A stretch of 40,474 nucleotides of DNA from Planococcus halocryophilus (GTDB taxonomy: Bacteria; Bacillota; Bacilli; Bacillales_A; Planococcaceae), in the NCBI RefSeq assembly GCF_022489025.1, contig NZ_JAKVTG010000021.1, positions 1 through 40,474 on the forward strand, written 5' to 3'. Each line of letters starts with the position of its first letter. Within the stretch, counting starts at the first letter, position 1. The notes beneath the pieces are model-generated. The model was not told the origin of the DNA and did no database searches. It worked only from the letters and a program-made list of their open reading frames with translations. The position numbers were made by a program, and so were the translations under genes. This document shows positions 1-8,029 of this stretch, piece after piece.

Positions 1-54
1 AACAGTCCGCTAGATAAACTTTGGGAAGACATAAAAAGCGTGTATTTAGGTTAG
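1..54 (+). CDS. 3' end of an upstream gene (partial)
   Basis: Frame 1 is open from the window edge to a TAG at 52-54 and encodes NSPLDKLWEDIKSVYLG as the last 17 residues of a protein. Too little is left to name it. The stop codon lies two bases before the first A repeat, the same close packing of gene end and repeat seen elsewhere in the window, which supports it being a real gene end. Confidence 0.5.
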   Translation, partial: NSPLDKLWEDIKSVYLG

Positions 55-56
55 TT

Positions 57-90
57 TGAATGTAACTTATGTGCAGTTAAGTTACATTCA
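57..90 (+). repeat. A repeat, copy 1
   Basis: Arms TGAATGTAACTTA and TAAGTTACATTCA are perfect; the core is TGTGCAGT. It lies between the partial upstream gene and the gene starting at 131. Confidence 0.95.
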
Positions 91-130
91 GAAAAAAGTC
101 TAAATAGAAATGGATTAAGGAAGTGAATGA

Positions 131-577
131 ATGGTAAATCTGTCTATCAATTTTGAATTGGACCCGTCTTTAAAATTGGAAAAAAGTTTGCTTCGACAGA
201 AAGACGCAAAATTATTGATTGATGTAGAGGGAGAATTGAAAATTAATATTGACCAAGCAGTTTTTTTCCAGGAGCCGTCCTTAGCATTGCTTGAACTGGG
301 AGTTAATTTGAAAAAGTGGAGAATCAGAGATTCAAGAGGTGCAACCAACTTTTATCACGTCACGATGGAGCACGATGAAAGGGAAGGACCTATCCTAGCT
401 TTTATCCAAAAAAACGAAACTGAGTGGTATCTCTTTTCAATTTGGCAAGAATTTAAACACGAAGATACAATATCCTCTGAGGTTTTACTGGGAGCAGTGG
501 ATCGATATCTAGCTGAATTAGAAGAGGTTTTAGTTAAGAGGTTCGCTATCCGGTATTCGGACTTTATTGAACTCTAA
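131..577 (+). CDS. Hypothetical protein, DUF7878-like
   Basis: A 148-residue soluble acidic protein with no signal peptide or membrane segment. The start is chosen because AAGGAAGTG sits a few bases upstream of the ATG. The N-terminal half (VEGELKINIDQAVFF) alternates hydrophobic residues like a beta sheet, followed by a helix near FFQEPSLALLELG. The order resembles short Bacillales proteins that I associate with DUF7878, but I recognise this only loosely. Function is unknown; small single-domain proteins of this kind are sometimes immunity proteins. The gene is the sole occupant of the segment between A repeats 1 and 2, with 40 bases before the start and 5 after the stop. Confidence 0.7.
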   Translation: MVNLSINFELDPSLKLEKSLLRQKDAKLLIDVEGELKINIDQAVFFQEPSLALLELGVNLKKWRIRDSRGATNFYHVTMEHDEREGPILAFIQKNETEWYLFSIWQEFKHEDTISSEVLLGAVDRYLAELEEVLVKRFAIRYSDFIEL

Positions 578-582
578 GAAAC

Positions 583-616
583 TGAATGTAACATAATGTG
601 AATTAAGTTACATTCA
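583..616 (+). repeat. A repeat, copy 2
   Basis: Left arm TGAATGTAACATA (one mismatch in the stem), right arm TAAGTTACATTCA, core ATGTGAAT. It is 5 bases after the stop at 577. Confidence 0.95.
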
Positions 617-643
617 AAATCACTTTATAAAGGGGGGAAAGAC

Positions 644-1021
644 ATGAAAAAGCTTTCTTTATTGATGATCCTATTACTGTCTTTAGGCGGTTGTAGTAAT
701 GGTGGAATCTATGAATTTTCAGGGACTAGCGAAAATTGGGATGTTTTTTATGTAGTAGATGTTACTAACGATGATGAACAAGATGTTACAGGAACTCTTG
801 AATATGTTGGAAATCAAATAATGCCAGAAACAGTTGATTATGAAGTTGCAACCACATTCACCAAAATGGGAGAAACAGACACACCACTAATAGACGGGAA
901 AGCCACTATGGGTAATAGCTGTAAAGGTTGTGAAACTTTTCAAGAAGATGATGAGCTTGAAGTGGAAATTAGGTGGGGTGACCAACAAGAAAAATTAATA
1001 CTGAAGAATGAAAAAAAGTGA
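644..1021 (+). CDS. Small lipoprotein, YEFSG family, paralog 1
   Basis: A 125-residue predicted lipoprotein. A lysine start (MKK), a hydrophobic stretch and the lipobox LGGC place the lipid-modified cysteine at residue 17, so the mature protein should be anchored outside the membrane. The mature part starts with NGGIYEFSGTSENWDVFYVV and has a conserved Cys pair near SCKGC that could form a disulfide. Four more members lie in this window (14283, 16952 reverse, 26135, 36713). Function is unknown. The ribosome binding site GGGGGGAAAG precedes the ATG. A repeats bound the unit on both sides, with exactly 27 bases from repeat 2 to the start codon, the same gap as at 14283 and 26135. Confidence 0.85.
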   Translation: MKKLSLLMILLLSLGGCSNGGIYEFSGTSENWDVFYVVDVTNDDEQDVTGTLEYVGNQIMPETVDYEVATTFTKMGETDTPLIDGKATMGNSCKGCETFQEDDELEVEIRWGDQQEKLILKNEKK

Positions 1022-1053
1022 ATATCAGGTTTTTAAAATTTTGCGACTTTATC

Positions 1054-1087
1054 TGAATGTAACTTAATGCTAATTAAGTTACATTCA
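1054..1087 (+). repeat. A repeat, copy 3
   Basis: Perfect arms, core ATGCTAAT. Closes the lipoprotein cassette, 32 bases after its stop. Confidence 0.95.
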
Positions 1088-1249
1088 AATCTGTAAGTCT
1101 AAACTGATTTAGCCATATTGAAATATTTTCAAAAGAGATATTTACTTACCAATTTCTGGTGGTATTATAATACTAGTTTTGAAATATTAAATTCATGACT
1201 TTGGCGAATGAGTTTTCTGGTTACAGTACAGTTAAGGAGCGAGGATCTG

Positions 1250-1387
1250 GTGTCACGAGAAAGTGTGAAATTGAGTTTATCAATTCTAGTAATAATTTTA
1301 GTTGTTGCTCTTGGTATTTATCTTCAACAAACTGACGCTCCTATTTACGGCATTCCAGGCATTTTAGAAACACTTTTTACAAAATAA
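1250..1387 (+). CDS. 45-residue single-pass membrane protein
   Basis: A short ORF starting at GTG 1250, with AAGGAGCGAGG just upstream. It encodes a short polar N-terminus, one membrane segment (SILVIILVVALGIYL) and a tail QQTDAPIYGIPGILETLF. A strong terminator follows at 1407, which supports real transcription. Function is unknown. It is the only gene between A repeats 3 and 4. Confidence 0.6.
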   Translation: MSRESVKLSLSILVIILVVALGIYLQQTDAPIYGIPGILETLFTK

Positions 1388-1406
1388 ATAGTTTTAGTCG
1401 TACAGA

Positions 1407-1455
1407 AAACCTATTTCATTGGATTCTTCAACCAGATGAAATAGGTTTTATTTTA
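1407..1455 (+). terminator. Intrinsic terminator after the 45-aa gene
   Basis: A perfect 13-bp stem (AAACCTATTTCAT, 1407-1419, with ATGAAATAGGTTT, 1436-1448) is followed by a T-rich run. It ends transcription of the gene at 1250 just before A repeat 4. Confidence 0.85.
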
Positions 1456-1462
1456 TTGAATG

Positions 1463-1496
1463 TGAATGTAACATAACTCTAAGTAAGTTACATTCA
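1463..1496 (+). repeat. A repeat, copy 4
   Basis: Left arm TGAATGTAACATA, right arm TAAGTTACATTCA, core ACTCTAAG. Last A repeat before a 12.7-kb stretch that has only B elements. Confidence 0.95.
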
Positions 1497-1641
1497 CAAC
1501 CCTGATTCTACTGGCTTCACCAGAAAATCATTCAGAACTAATTTTATTAGAAAAAATGATACATTCAGAATGCTGTTCTGTAAGGTTTTAAAACTTGAAT
1601 CTCAAAAAATGTAGGTTTACATATCGCAGCTTATCGGAAGG
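1497..1641 (+). repeat. Duplicated 145-bp module, copy 1
   Basis: This stretch runs from the end of A repeat 4 into the head of B element 1. It matches 20866-21010 with only scattered substitutions: both carry GAAAAAATGATACATTCA, CTGTAAGGTTTTAAA and TTGAATCTCAAAAAATGTAG. No convincing ORF is present. It looks like a module copied together with repeat boundaries. Confidence 0.85.
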
Positions 1642-1700
1642 CAAGAAGTTCAAGTATGAACTCCTTGCCTTTAGTTTGAGAAAGTGTACTTTTACGAACG
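1616..1700 (+). repeat. B element 1 (with terminator 1640-1673)
   Basis: Complete element: head TTTACATATC then TTATCGGAAG; hairpin GGCAAG...CTTGCC followed by TTTAG; tail GAGAAAGTGTACTTTTACG. It occupies the 540-base gap before the gene at 2037. The rest of that gap (1700-2036) shows no convincing gene. Confidence 0.85.
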
Positions 1701-2036
1701 CCTTAACTTTCACAATTCGAAATTTTACTACCCTTATTATTGATGGAATCAAATGCGACTACGAAGATATAAAGTGCTTTTTTTAAAAGATACTATGCAA
1801 AAAATGTTCTATGTATTCTGTAGAGAAAGTGAGAACAAATGAAAAGCAGATGAAATAGAAAGTATTGGTGATGTTTTCAGTTATTTTGAGCTTTCGAAAT
1901 TGACGAAGTAGTTTTTCTGACTGTTATTAATATTTTTTAAAATGGACACAACTGTATCGGTTATACTATGGATAATAAGATCGGTTGACAAAAAATATCT
2001 GTAGAATATTAGGGAGAGTTAAGGTGAGATGAAGAT

Positions 2037-2828
2037 ATGAAAAAAGAGAATCACTCGCTAAGGCAAATTGGCTTTTTTCTTTTTTGTACTTTTTCTATAA
2101 CATGGTTATCTTGGTTAACTATTATCATAGGGAATAGGTATTTTGATGCTCTTTGGTATGGAGAACCATTATTTTGGCTGCCTATGTTAATTGGCGGGTT
2201 AGGGCCCGCCTTTGGTTCTTATATTATTTATCGGAAGTACAATAAGGAGTTTGGGAAAACATCTTTTTTTAAGTTTGTTTTTGGAAAAAAAATAAACAGA
2301 AAAGCATGGCTGATATTTGGATTTTTTATAACTTGGCGTTTTCTTATGATCTGGATTGCATTTGGAATAAACGAGCCTATTGCGATTCTATATATGTTTC
2401 TAAACTTACCACTTTTCATAATAGGTGGCGGACTTGAGGAATTAGGTTGGCGTGGGTTTTTGCAATCTCGATTAGAAAGGGTAGTTAGCTATTTTCCTTC
2501 TGTCATAATTGTGGGAATCATATGGAGTATATGGCACTTACCGCTATGGTTGATATTAGGTACACCTCAAAGTGCTATTCCTTTTGAATTGTATGCGTTC
2601 TTAGGAATAGTCTTGTCTTTCTCATTCACAGCCATTTATAAATACACTAAGAGCTTACTTCTCACTGTTTTAAGTCACGCATGGTTCAATGGGTGCATTG
2701 GGTTAGCTGTTTATATAGGTAGAGATGGGTACTTGCAATTAAATTTGAGTTGGATTGTATTTTTAGTTTTTATCGTTGAATTGATAATGTCCGCCACTTT
2801 AGTAATAGCGTATAACCGCAAAAAGTGA
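2037..2828 (+). CDS. CPBP family intramembrane metalloprotease
   Basis: A 263-residue multi-pass membrane protein of the CPBP (CAAX protease and bacteriocin-processing, Abi) family. The three family motifs are visible in order: EELGWRGF (EExxxR), WSIWHLPLW (metal-binding His) and SHAWFN (HxxxN). About seven hydrophobic segments flank them. Bacterial members process peptides in the membrane or act in self-immunity to bacteriocins; which applies here cannot be told. The start is the ATG at 2037, preceded by AGGGAGAGTTAAGGTGAG. No bacteriocin precursor is visible nearby. The gene stands alone between B elements 1 and 2. Confidence 0.9.
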   Translation: MKKENHSLRQIGFFLFCTFSITWLSWLTIIIGNRYFDALWYGEPLFWLPMLIGGLGPAFGSYIIYRKYNKEFGKTSFFKFVFGKKINRKAWLIFGFFITWRFLMIWIAFGINEPIAILYMFLNLPLFIIGGGLEELGWRGFLQSRLERVVSYFPSVIIVGIIWSIWHLPLWLILGTPQSAIPFELYAFLGIVLSFSFTAIYKYTKSLLLTVLSHAWFNGCIGLAVYIGRDGYLQLNLSWIVFLVFIVELIMSATLVIAYNRKK

Positions 2829-2909
2829 GACCATCAATTATTTTATTTTGCAAAGAGAGTATAAATATATTGTATAAATGAAACTAAGAAAACCATACCA
2901 AAATTTCAG

Positions 2910-3020
2910 TTTACATATCATGAGTTATCGGGAGCAATTCATATAAGAATGGAGAGAAGAGAGGTTGATCAATGCCTTTCTGATCTCCATTTTGTCTGTA
3001 ATCGTGTACTTTTACTAATT
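2910..3020 (+). repeat. B element 2 (with terminator 2948-2995)
   Basis: Head TTTACATATC, then GTTATCGGGAG; hairpin AATGGAGA (2948-2955) with TCTCCATT (2984-2991) followed by TTG; tail ATCGTGTACTTTTACTAATT. An open frame running through this element into the next gene is not coding: the frame crosses the terminator stem. Confidence 0.75.
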
Positions 3021-3086
3021 AAGATTACAGTGGAAGTTGTGTATAATATACAGAAGTTCTCAGATACGATGAAGGGATTGAGTCGC

Positions 3087-4124
3087 ATGGAAGAATCGCT
3101 GAAAGCTGCTTTGGAGCTTCGTCGGGATGGGAATCTCTTGGAGTCAAAGCGGCTACTGGATGAACTCATTTCACAGCATCCGGAACATGCAATGCTGCAT
3201 TATGAGTGCGCATGGAGCTGCGATATTTTAAAGCAAGAAGAGGATGCAATTTCTTTATACCAACGGGCACTCAAGCTTGGGTTACCCAAAAAGGAAGCGA
3301 TAAATGCTTATGTTCAAACCGGCTCATTGTACCGGCAGCTCGGCCAATTTGCAGAATCTGAAAAGATTTTAATGGAAGGGATGCTGCAATTTTGGGAAGT
3401 TGGTCTTCTGAAAGTCTTCTATGCGTTTATCATGTACGACTTGGGGAAACCAGGAGAGGCGATGCGTTGGATGACACATGCTCTTTTGGATTCCACCGAG
3501 AATCAGGAAATCTTCTTGAATCAACGAGTGATTGGTTATGTCGGAAGCAATCTGGATATTCAAAATCCGGGTGGCAGTCTTGATCTCAATATTGCTAATA
3601 AAGTTGAAATCGCAGAAAATAGGAAAACGATTATAGAAAAAGTTGATGCGGTATTGAAAGTTTTTGAACCGACCTATTTCCACGGCGCGTGGGTATTCGA
3701 GTTTGATCGATATGACCTTCATTTCACGGATTCGAATAATGAAACTCGGCGAGCAGCAGTCGCGGCCTTTGCTATCATGGTCGGTATTTGGGAAACTGGG
3801 AGCGCTCAATCGTTTATGCCGCAGCACGAACGAAAGTATTCTGGTGATTACAATCCACTTGAACCTCATTTTGAGCTAAATGGCTATATCAATGCTTTTT
3901 ATTCCAATTTCAATAATCTTCAGCAAGAGTTTCCAATCATGACAGCCTATACGATCGATTCTCTAGGCGCAATTGATGAAAGAAGTAAATTGGGACTGGA
4001 TAAGGAATTCCCGGAAATAGACTCCACCCTATTCGAAAAATTCCGGCAAGAGATTCTTCTGCCAAACCGGAAATTGAAGAAAAAACTTCCTCCATTCGAT
4101 GAGTTCCTTGAAGAAATTGGATAG
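3087..4124 (+). CDS. Tetratricopeptide repeat protein with unknown C-terminal region
   Basis: A 345-residue cytoplasmic protein. Residues 1 to about 120 contain TPR helices (LRRDGNLLESKRLLDELISQ, then LHYECAWSCDILKQEEDAIS and YVQTGSLYRQLGQFAESEKI). This resembles the short TPR proteins common in Bacillales that handle protein-protein contacts. From about residue 165 the sequence changes to a non-TPR region of about 180 residues (YFHGAWVFEFDRYDLHF onward) that I do not recognise; it could be a fused domain. The start is the ATG at 3087 because AAGGGATTG lies 9 bases upstream; the longer frame begins inside B element 2. A 198-bp duplicated module follows the gene. Confidence 0.8.
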   Translation: MEESLKAALELRRDGNLLESKRLLDELISQHPEHAMLHYECAWSCDILKQEEDAISLYQRALKLGLPKKEAINAYVQTGSLYRQLGQFAESEKILMEGMLQFWEVGLLKVFYAFIMYDLGKPGEAMRWMTHALLDSTENQEIFLNQRVIGYVGSNLDIQNPGGSLDLNIANKVEIAENRKTIIEKVDAVLKVFEPTYFHGAWVFEFDRYDLHFTDSNNETRRAAVAAFAIMVGIWETGSAQSFMPQHERKYSGDYNPLEPHFELNGYINAFYSNFNNLQQEFPIMTAYTIDSLGAIDERSKLGLDKEFPEIDSTLFEKFRQEILLPNRKLKKKLPPFDEFLEEIG

Positions 4125-4179
4125 GCTCTTTCATATAGAACATGTGAGCTGATTTTTAAAGAAAAGCCACAAAATCGAA

Positions 4180-4377
4180 TCGGAAGGCGAGAAGTTTATG
4201 TATTAGTTCCTTGCCTTTTTACTAGAAAGATACTGGTCTTAGAACATTTCCAACAAATTTAAAGAAAAATAGACAAAGAGATCGCATGCTAGCTTCACAC
4301 TACAACTCTAGGTTTCTTTTGCTGGCAAACTTTTGATTTTGTTTTTGTTGCTATTTTTAAATCTATTCAGTTTAAAG
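4180..4377 (+). repeat. Duplicated 198-bp module, copy 1
   Basis: Matches 22429-22626 with only about a dozen and a half visible differences. It begins at the CGGAAG of a B-type head and contains a hairpin (AAAGAGATCGCATGC ... TCTAGGTTTCTTTT) that resembles a terminator; in the other copy the stem is perfect. It fills most of the gap 4125-4490, where no gene is visible. Confidence 0.85.
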
Positions 4378-4490
4378 TCAGAAGAGAATTAAAAGCATAA
4401 ACTTTCTTCAAGAATGTTATGATTTCATAAATTCAAAAAAGTTACCTATCGAATATAAATACGAAATCGTATTAATCTGGGAGGAGTCAA

Positions 4491-4868
4491 ATGACTAAAG
4501 GAAATCTATTGGCAGAAGAGTTTATCAAACACGCACTGATCATGGAAAAAACTCAACTCTCTGGCGATTATAAAAAAGGGAATAAGTCTCACGAAATACA
4601 TCTTTCTATCCGAGATCATTTAAAGCAACATCCGAAACTAGCAAAGGAAGTCTTTGATGAACTATTCCATAACGAAAATCCCTTTGTTTTATATGCATGT
4701 AGTGTTTATGCAATTGTATTAAACTATCGAAGAAACGATGCCATTAAGATACTGGAAAAAGTAGCAGATATGGATATTAAATTGACTAGCTTTGAAGCAG
4801 AAACAGCTCTTGAATTATATGAATCCGGAGAACTTTTTGAATTACATGGTGAAAATAATCCGAATTAG
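4491..4868 (+). CDS. DUF2019-like protein
   Basis: A 125-residue soluble protein, mainly helical. The pattern (LKQHPKLAKEVFDELFHNEN, then VLYACSVYAIVLNYRRNDAI, then ETALELYESGEL) matches the HEAT-like arrangement of DUF2019 proteins as I remember it. That family often sits near polymorphic toxins, so an immunity role is possible but not shown. The start is supported by GGGAGGAGTC just upstream. No toxin partner is nearby. Confidence 0.7.
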   Translation: MTKGNLLAEEFIKHALIMEKTQLSGDYKKGNKSHEIHLSIRDHLKQHPKLAKEVFDELFHNENPFVLYACSVYAIVLNYRRNDAIKILEKVADMDIKLTSFEAETALELYESGELFELHGENNPN

Positions 4869-4990
4869 TTTACATAATCCGGATTATCATAAGTAAAATA
4901 AACAGCTAGATTAATTAATAAAGCCTGTTGCGAAGGGTGACTATTTTTAATCGAGTTCCATTATAGAAAGAATCTTAAAGGAGCTATTGC

Positions 4991-5028
4991 TTGTTGAATG
5001 TAGATACATTGTATATACTTAGTGTATA
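4991..5028 (+). promoter_or_regulatory. Candidate mazEF promoter and operator
   Basis: TTGTTG (4991-4996) and TATACT (5014-5019) are spaced by 17 bases, upstream of the antitoxin gene. The -10 overlaps an inverted repeat TATAC-TTAGT-GTATA (5014-5028). MazE/AbrB-type antitoxins usually bind such dyads to repress their own operon, so this is a good operator candidate. Prediction only. Confidence 0.55.
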
Positions 5029-5054
5029 AATAGCACTCTAAGGAGTTGATTCAC

Positions 5055-5336
5055 ATGCCACAAATCAAGCAGAAAGTTAGTCGCCGAGAGGCTAAACTTC
5101 AGAATTGGGGTAACAGTAAGGCAGTTCGGCTTACAAAAGATATCCTTGAAGAGGCCGGATTCAATGCAACTGATGATGCTGTATTTGATGTAGAGATTGA
5201 ACCAAATCGAATTTCATTAGTTCGAAAAAGCCAGTTAACTCCGTTTCAAAAGTTATTTGATGGTTATAATGGTGAAAAACCTGAGCCTGAAGCACTTTGG
5301 GATGAAGTAGAACCAGTCGGAAAAGAAGATTGGTAA
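5055..5336 (+). CDS. mazE: MazE-like antitoxin (AbrB/SpoVT fold)
   Basis: A 93-residue protein. The N-terminal half contains the AbrB/MazE-type swapped-hairpin signature (LQNWGNSKAVRLTKDILEEA, then DVEIEPNRISLVRK). It would bind DNA and dimerise. The C-terminal third (TPFQKLFDGYNGEKPEPEALWDEVEP) is acidic, as expected for the tail that wraps MazF. The start is the ATG at 5055, nine bases after AAGGAG; the TTG at 5046 is too close to that site. The toxin gene follows 83 bases downstream with its own ribosome binding site. Confidence 0.9.
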   Translation: MPQIKQKVSRREAKLQNWGNSKAVRLTKDILEEAGFNATDDAVFDVEIEPNRISLVRKSQLTPFQKLFDGYNGEKPEPEALWDEVEPVGKEDW

Positions 5337-5419
5337 GCAATTAATAGGCTCAAAAATCGTTTGCCTGTACTTAATCCTCAATGGAAAAGTACAGGCACTA
5401 TTTAATTGGAGGAGTAGTG

Positions 5420-5788
5420 ATGACAAGATTTTTTAAAGTGGGGGATATTATAAAAGTCGATATGTCGCCGGCAAAAGGGCACGAACAGCAAGGTTATCGT
5501 CCAGCCATCGTAGTTTCAGAAGAAAATGTACATAAAGAGACCGACTTGATTTGGGTCTTGCCAATCACCAATAAGAATAAAGGCTATCCAACTCATGTAC
5601 CGGTAAATGGAAGAACCAAGAATAACAAGAACAACGTAGCAAGCAATCAGACAACTGGATATGTATTGTGTGAAAAGATAAAGACAATTGATCCATTGGC
5701 CAGAGCTGCAAGATTAACAGACGAGGCCGATCAAGAGTTGATTGAAGAATGCAAGGCTATTATCGATGCCATTACTTTTATAGGGTAA
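5420..5788 (+). CDS. mazF: MazF/PemK family mRNA interferase toxin
   Basis: A 122-residue toxin of the MazF/PemK family. It starts with the beta-barrel motif GDIIKVDMSPAKGHEQQGYRPAIVVS, where GHEQQGYRPAIV is diagnostic. It continues with VLPITNK and VLCEKIKTID, which carry the second conserved strand. MazF cleaves mRNA at short sequences and is blocked by MazE. The start ATG at 5420 is 5 bases after GGAGGAG. The family is complete in length. With the upstream antitoxin it forms a type II system ended by the terminator at 5796. In cassette arrays such systems often act as stabilisers. Confidence 0.93.
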   Translation: MTRFFKVGDIIKVDMSPAKGHEQQGYRPAIVVSEENVHKETDLIWVLPITNKNKGYPTHVPVNGRTKNNKNNVASNQTTGYVLCEKIKTIDPLARAARLTDEADQELIEECKAIIDAITFIG

Positions 5789-5795
5789 AGAAAGT

Positions 5796-5825
5796 AAGAC
5801 CAATCATTATGGTTGGTCTTTTTGA
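5796..5825 (+). terminator. Terminator after mazF
   Basis: AAGACCAA (5796-5803) pairs with TTGGTCTT (5813-5820), followed by TTTTTG. Confidence 0.85.
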
Positions 5826-5838
5826 GTACTGAAATTCA

Positions 5839-5871
5839 TTTTTTGTTCGTAAACATGTACTTTTAAGAGCG
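5839..5871 (+). repeat. B element tail (element 4, partial)
   Basis: TTTTTTGTTCG, then AAACATGTACTTTTAAGAGCG. The tail of a B element lies directly behind the mazF terminator; the head is not recognisable. Confidence 0.65.
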
Positions 5872-6002
5872 TTTAATAAATATATGGCAAATAAGAAAGA
5901 CTAGAATTTGTTATGAGAAATTTCTGTTTTTTTAATGGGTTTATATGGTATGTTGGGAAGAAGAAGAGGTGCTGAAATACGAAGCTTTAAAGGAGAGATG
6001 CT

Positions 6003-6557
6003 ATGAAAAAGAGATTATTTATTTTCTTTTCTTCACTAATTGCTTTAGTTACTACAGGTTACCTCATATTCCTGTTCGTGTTTTATTATGAACCCACTCC
6101 TAGTAAAAACAATGTTGAAGAAATGGTAAGCGCGAAAGATCTTAAGAAATTCGGTGAGGTTGAGGGATCCTATCTACTAACTCCAAGGAACTATTGTTTT
6201 TACAATAAAGACAGCATTTACATCGTGGAGCAGTATTTAGAAAAAGGTAAGGAGTATGCAGACCAATATGTGATTATAGAGGAGGGTTTGGAATTAATGG
6301 ATGATGATGGGCAGGCTATCAATCAAATCCAAGCTAAAGATGAATTGCAAGCTGATTACGTAGGTGATCTCGAAATAATATCAAAGCATCGTATGACTGT
6401 CTACAAAAATAATGAAAAAGTTGAAGAAAATTGGCTTTTTAAAATCACCTATAAATATAATGAAGAATACTTTTTGACTTTTATGCTTCCCGAATACATC
6501 GAAGAAGGCAAATTTAATTTTTTTGCAGAAGGATATGAACAGTTTCTACAATTTTAG
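6003..6557 (+). CDS. Membrane-anchored extracytoplasmic protein, unknown
   Basis: A 184-residue protein with one N-terminal membrane segment (LFIFFSSLIALVTTGYLIFLFVF) and a positively charged start, so the remaining 155 or so residues should lie outside. There is no lipobox. The outer part is acidic and rich in beta-type alternation, with no motif I recognise. The start is supported by AAAGGAGAG a few bases upstream. It lies alone between the mazEF unit and a convergent MFS gene; B element 5 separates them. Confidence 0.7.
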   Translation: MKKRLFIFFSSLIALVTTGYLIFLFVFYYEPTPSKNNVEEMVSAKDLKKFGEVEGSYLLTPRNYCFYNKDSIYIVEQYLEKGKEYADQYVIIEEGLELMDDDGQAINQIQAKDELQADYVGDLEIISKHRMTVYKNNEKVEENWLFKITYKYNEEYFLTFMLPEYIEEGKFNFFAEGYEQFLQF

Positions 6558-6677
6558 TATATTGACATTTTACTGTTTTGAAAATCAGCTCTGTCTAAAA
6601 AAAACTGTAAATTCCCTTTTCATATAAAGAGAAAATTTTTAATCAGTACCTGCAGTCAATATGCCTAATAACATAGG

Positions 6678-6765
6678 TTTACATATCAAAACTCATCGGA
6701 AGTTAAATACAGAAATTTAAGAAGCAAAAACAGTCCAGTGCTGTTTTTGCTTCTTTTAATTGGTT
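6678..6765 (+). repeat. B element 5 (bidirectional terminator)
   Basis: Head TTTACATATCA, then CTCATCGGAAG. The hairpin is a perfect 15-bp stem (AAGAAGCAAAAACAG, 6719-6733, with CTGTTTTTGCTTCTT, 6741-6755) that serves the forward gene at 6003 and the reverse gene at 6812. There is no clear tail. Head-to-hairpin order is the same as in other copies although one neighbour is on the reverse strand. Confidence 0.8.
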
Positions 6766-6811
6766 AGTTTTTTGAAGGAAAAGTTATAAAAATAGGGTGC
6801 TCTCAATATCC

Positions 6812-8029
6812 TCAAAGTTTTTCTTTAGAGGGTATCAAAGTTTTCTTGAGCTTTAGAGAAACAATCAGGTAATACAGGCCCGGCAATATAATAATTGACC
6901 CGATTCCGAGATAGACATGGCGAATATTCAAATCTAAAAAAGGTAACGAGGCGAACAGTATTCCTAGAGGCATGGTGATTCGGAGAAACAGCAGCCGGAC
7001 GGCACTCAATTGCGCGAGCCGGTCTCTCGGAGCTTCCCGTTGAAAAATGGCGGAACTTTGGGCATTGAACAGTGGGAATAAGATACCGCCCATTAGTTCA
7101 CATATCCAAGCGAAAGGAACTGAGTGGACAAAGTACAGCAGTAAAAAGGAAGAGCCACCTCCAATCAAACCGATGTACATCGTTTGAGGATTTTTCGGCA
7201 ATTTGGTTAGAAGGATCATTCCTAGCACATATCCAATGGGAAAGGCCCCTTTGAAGATGCCGTATTCCCACGTTTCACCTCCCAGTTCTCCGCGAATGAA
7301 GGGGACACTCAAAACGAGCGTTGCTCCAACTGCAAACTGAACAGTTGAAGACAGGAGCGTTAGTCGTAGGAGTTGCGGGTAACTGAAAAAACTCCGGTAG
7401 CCTACCTTCGTCTCGGACCACCAGAACTTCTTGGTCCAAACTGCTGTTTTTTGTTTACTGGATTGCGGGATGCGTGAAAGTGCCAGGAAACTAATGAAGA
7501 ACAAGAGTGCCGAGATGCTATAAATCCACTGCATTGGTACTAGCAACAATAAGAGTGATATCACTCCTGGCGCTAGAAATCCCATCAGCCGTAGTGTTCC
7601 ATCCATCAAGCCGTTAGCCTCAGCCAATTCTTCGTCGTTACAAATTTCTGGTAGCAAGGAAAACGAAAGACTGGCAAAGATAGGCTGAAGTAAGCCTAAA
7701 ATAAGTTGTAGTACCCCCAAACCGATGACGATTCCTGTTTCCGTTCCCATCCAGAATCCCACTAAAGGCAGTAGATAGGCAGCGCCTCTGATTAGCTGTA
7801 TATTTTTCAACATTTTCTCTTTGATCACATGATTAAGAAAAGGTGAACTAATACCTTGCAACACCAAAGAAGGTATAAAGTATACAAGCCAAAGGATACC
7901 CATCCACTCCCGTGAACCGGTCAGTTCGTATAGCAGCAACCCATTGATAATGGCACCGGCAGCACCGCCAAATTCGGAGACGATTTCACCTATCCATAAC
8001 GATTTAAAGGACTTGGAATACTTCTTCAT
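6812..8029 (-). CDS. MFS transporter, drug-exporter type
   Basis: A 405-residue integral membrane protein with about 12 hydrophobic segments. The start (FKSLWIGEIVSEFGGAAGAI) and the middle (LPEICNDEELAEANGLMDG) follow the pattern of MFS proteins related to multidrug and macrolide exporters. Substrate unknown. Its start codon overlaps the stop of the upstream regulator gene by 4 bases (ATGA), so the two are translated together and this transporter is probably induced by the ligand of that regulator. Typical family length. The 3' end runs toward the terminator in B element 5. Confidence 0.88.
   Translation of the reverse strand: MKKYSKSFKSLWIGEIVSEFGGAAGAIINGLLLYELTGSREWMGILWLVYFIPSLVLQGISSPFLNHVIKEKMLKNIQLIRGAAYLLPLVGFWMGTETGIVIGLGVLQLILGLLQPIFASLSFSLLPEICNDEELAEANGLMDGTLRLMGFLAPGVISLLLLLVPMQWIYSISALLFFISFLALSRIPQSSKQKTAVWTKKFWWSETKVGYRSFFSYPQLLRLTLLSSTVQFAVGATLVLSVPFIRGELGGETWEYGIFKGAFPIGYVLGMILLTKLPKNPQTMYIGLIGGGSSFLLLYFVHSVPFAWICELMGGILFPLFNAQSSAIFQREAPRDRLAQLSAVRLLFLRITMPLGILFASLPFLDLNIRHVYLGIGSIIILPGLYYLIVSLKLKKTLIPSKEKL

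Noticed and set aside
1595..1786. 63-codon ORF
   Set aside because: It spans B element 1 including its hairpin and has no ribosome binding site.
2949..3086. Upstream extension of the TPR gene frame
   Set aside because: It runs through the terminator and tail of B element 2; a proper ribosome binding site lies before ATG 3087.
3369..3869. 166-codon reverse ORF
   Set aside because: Antisense shadow of the TPR gene without start signal or recognisable product.
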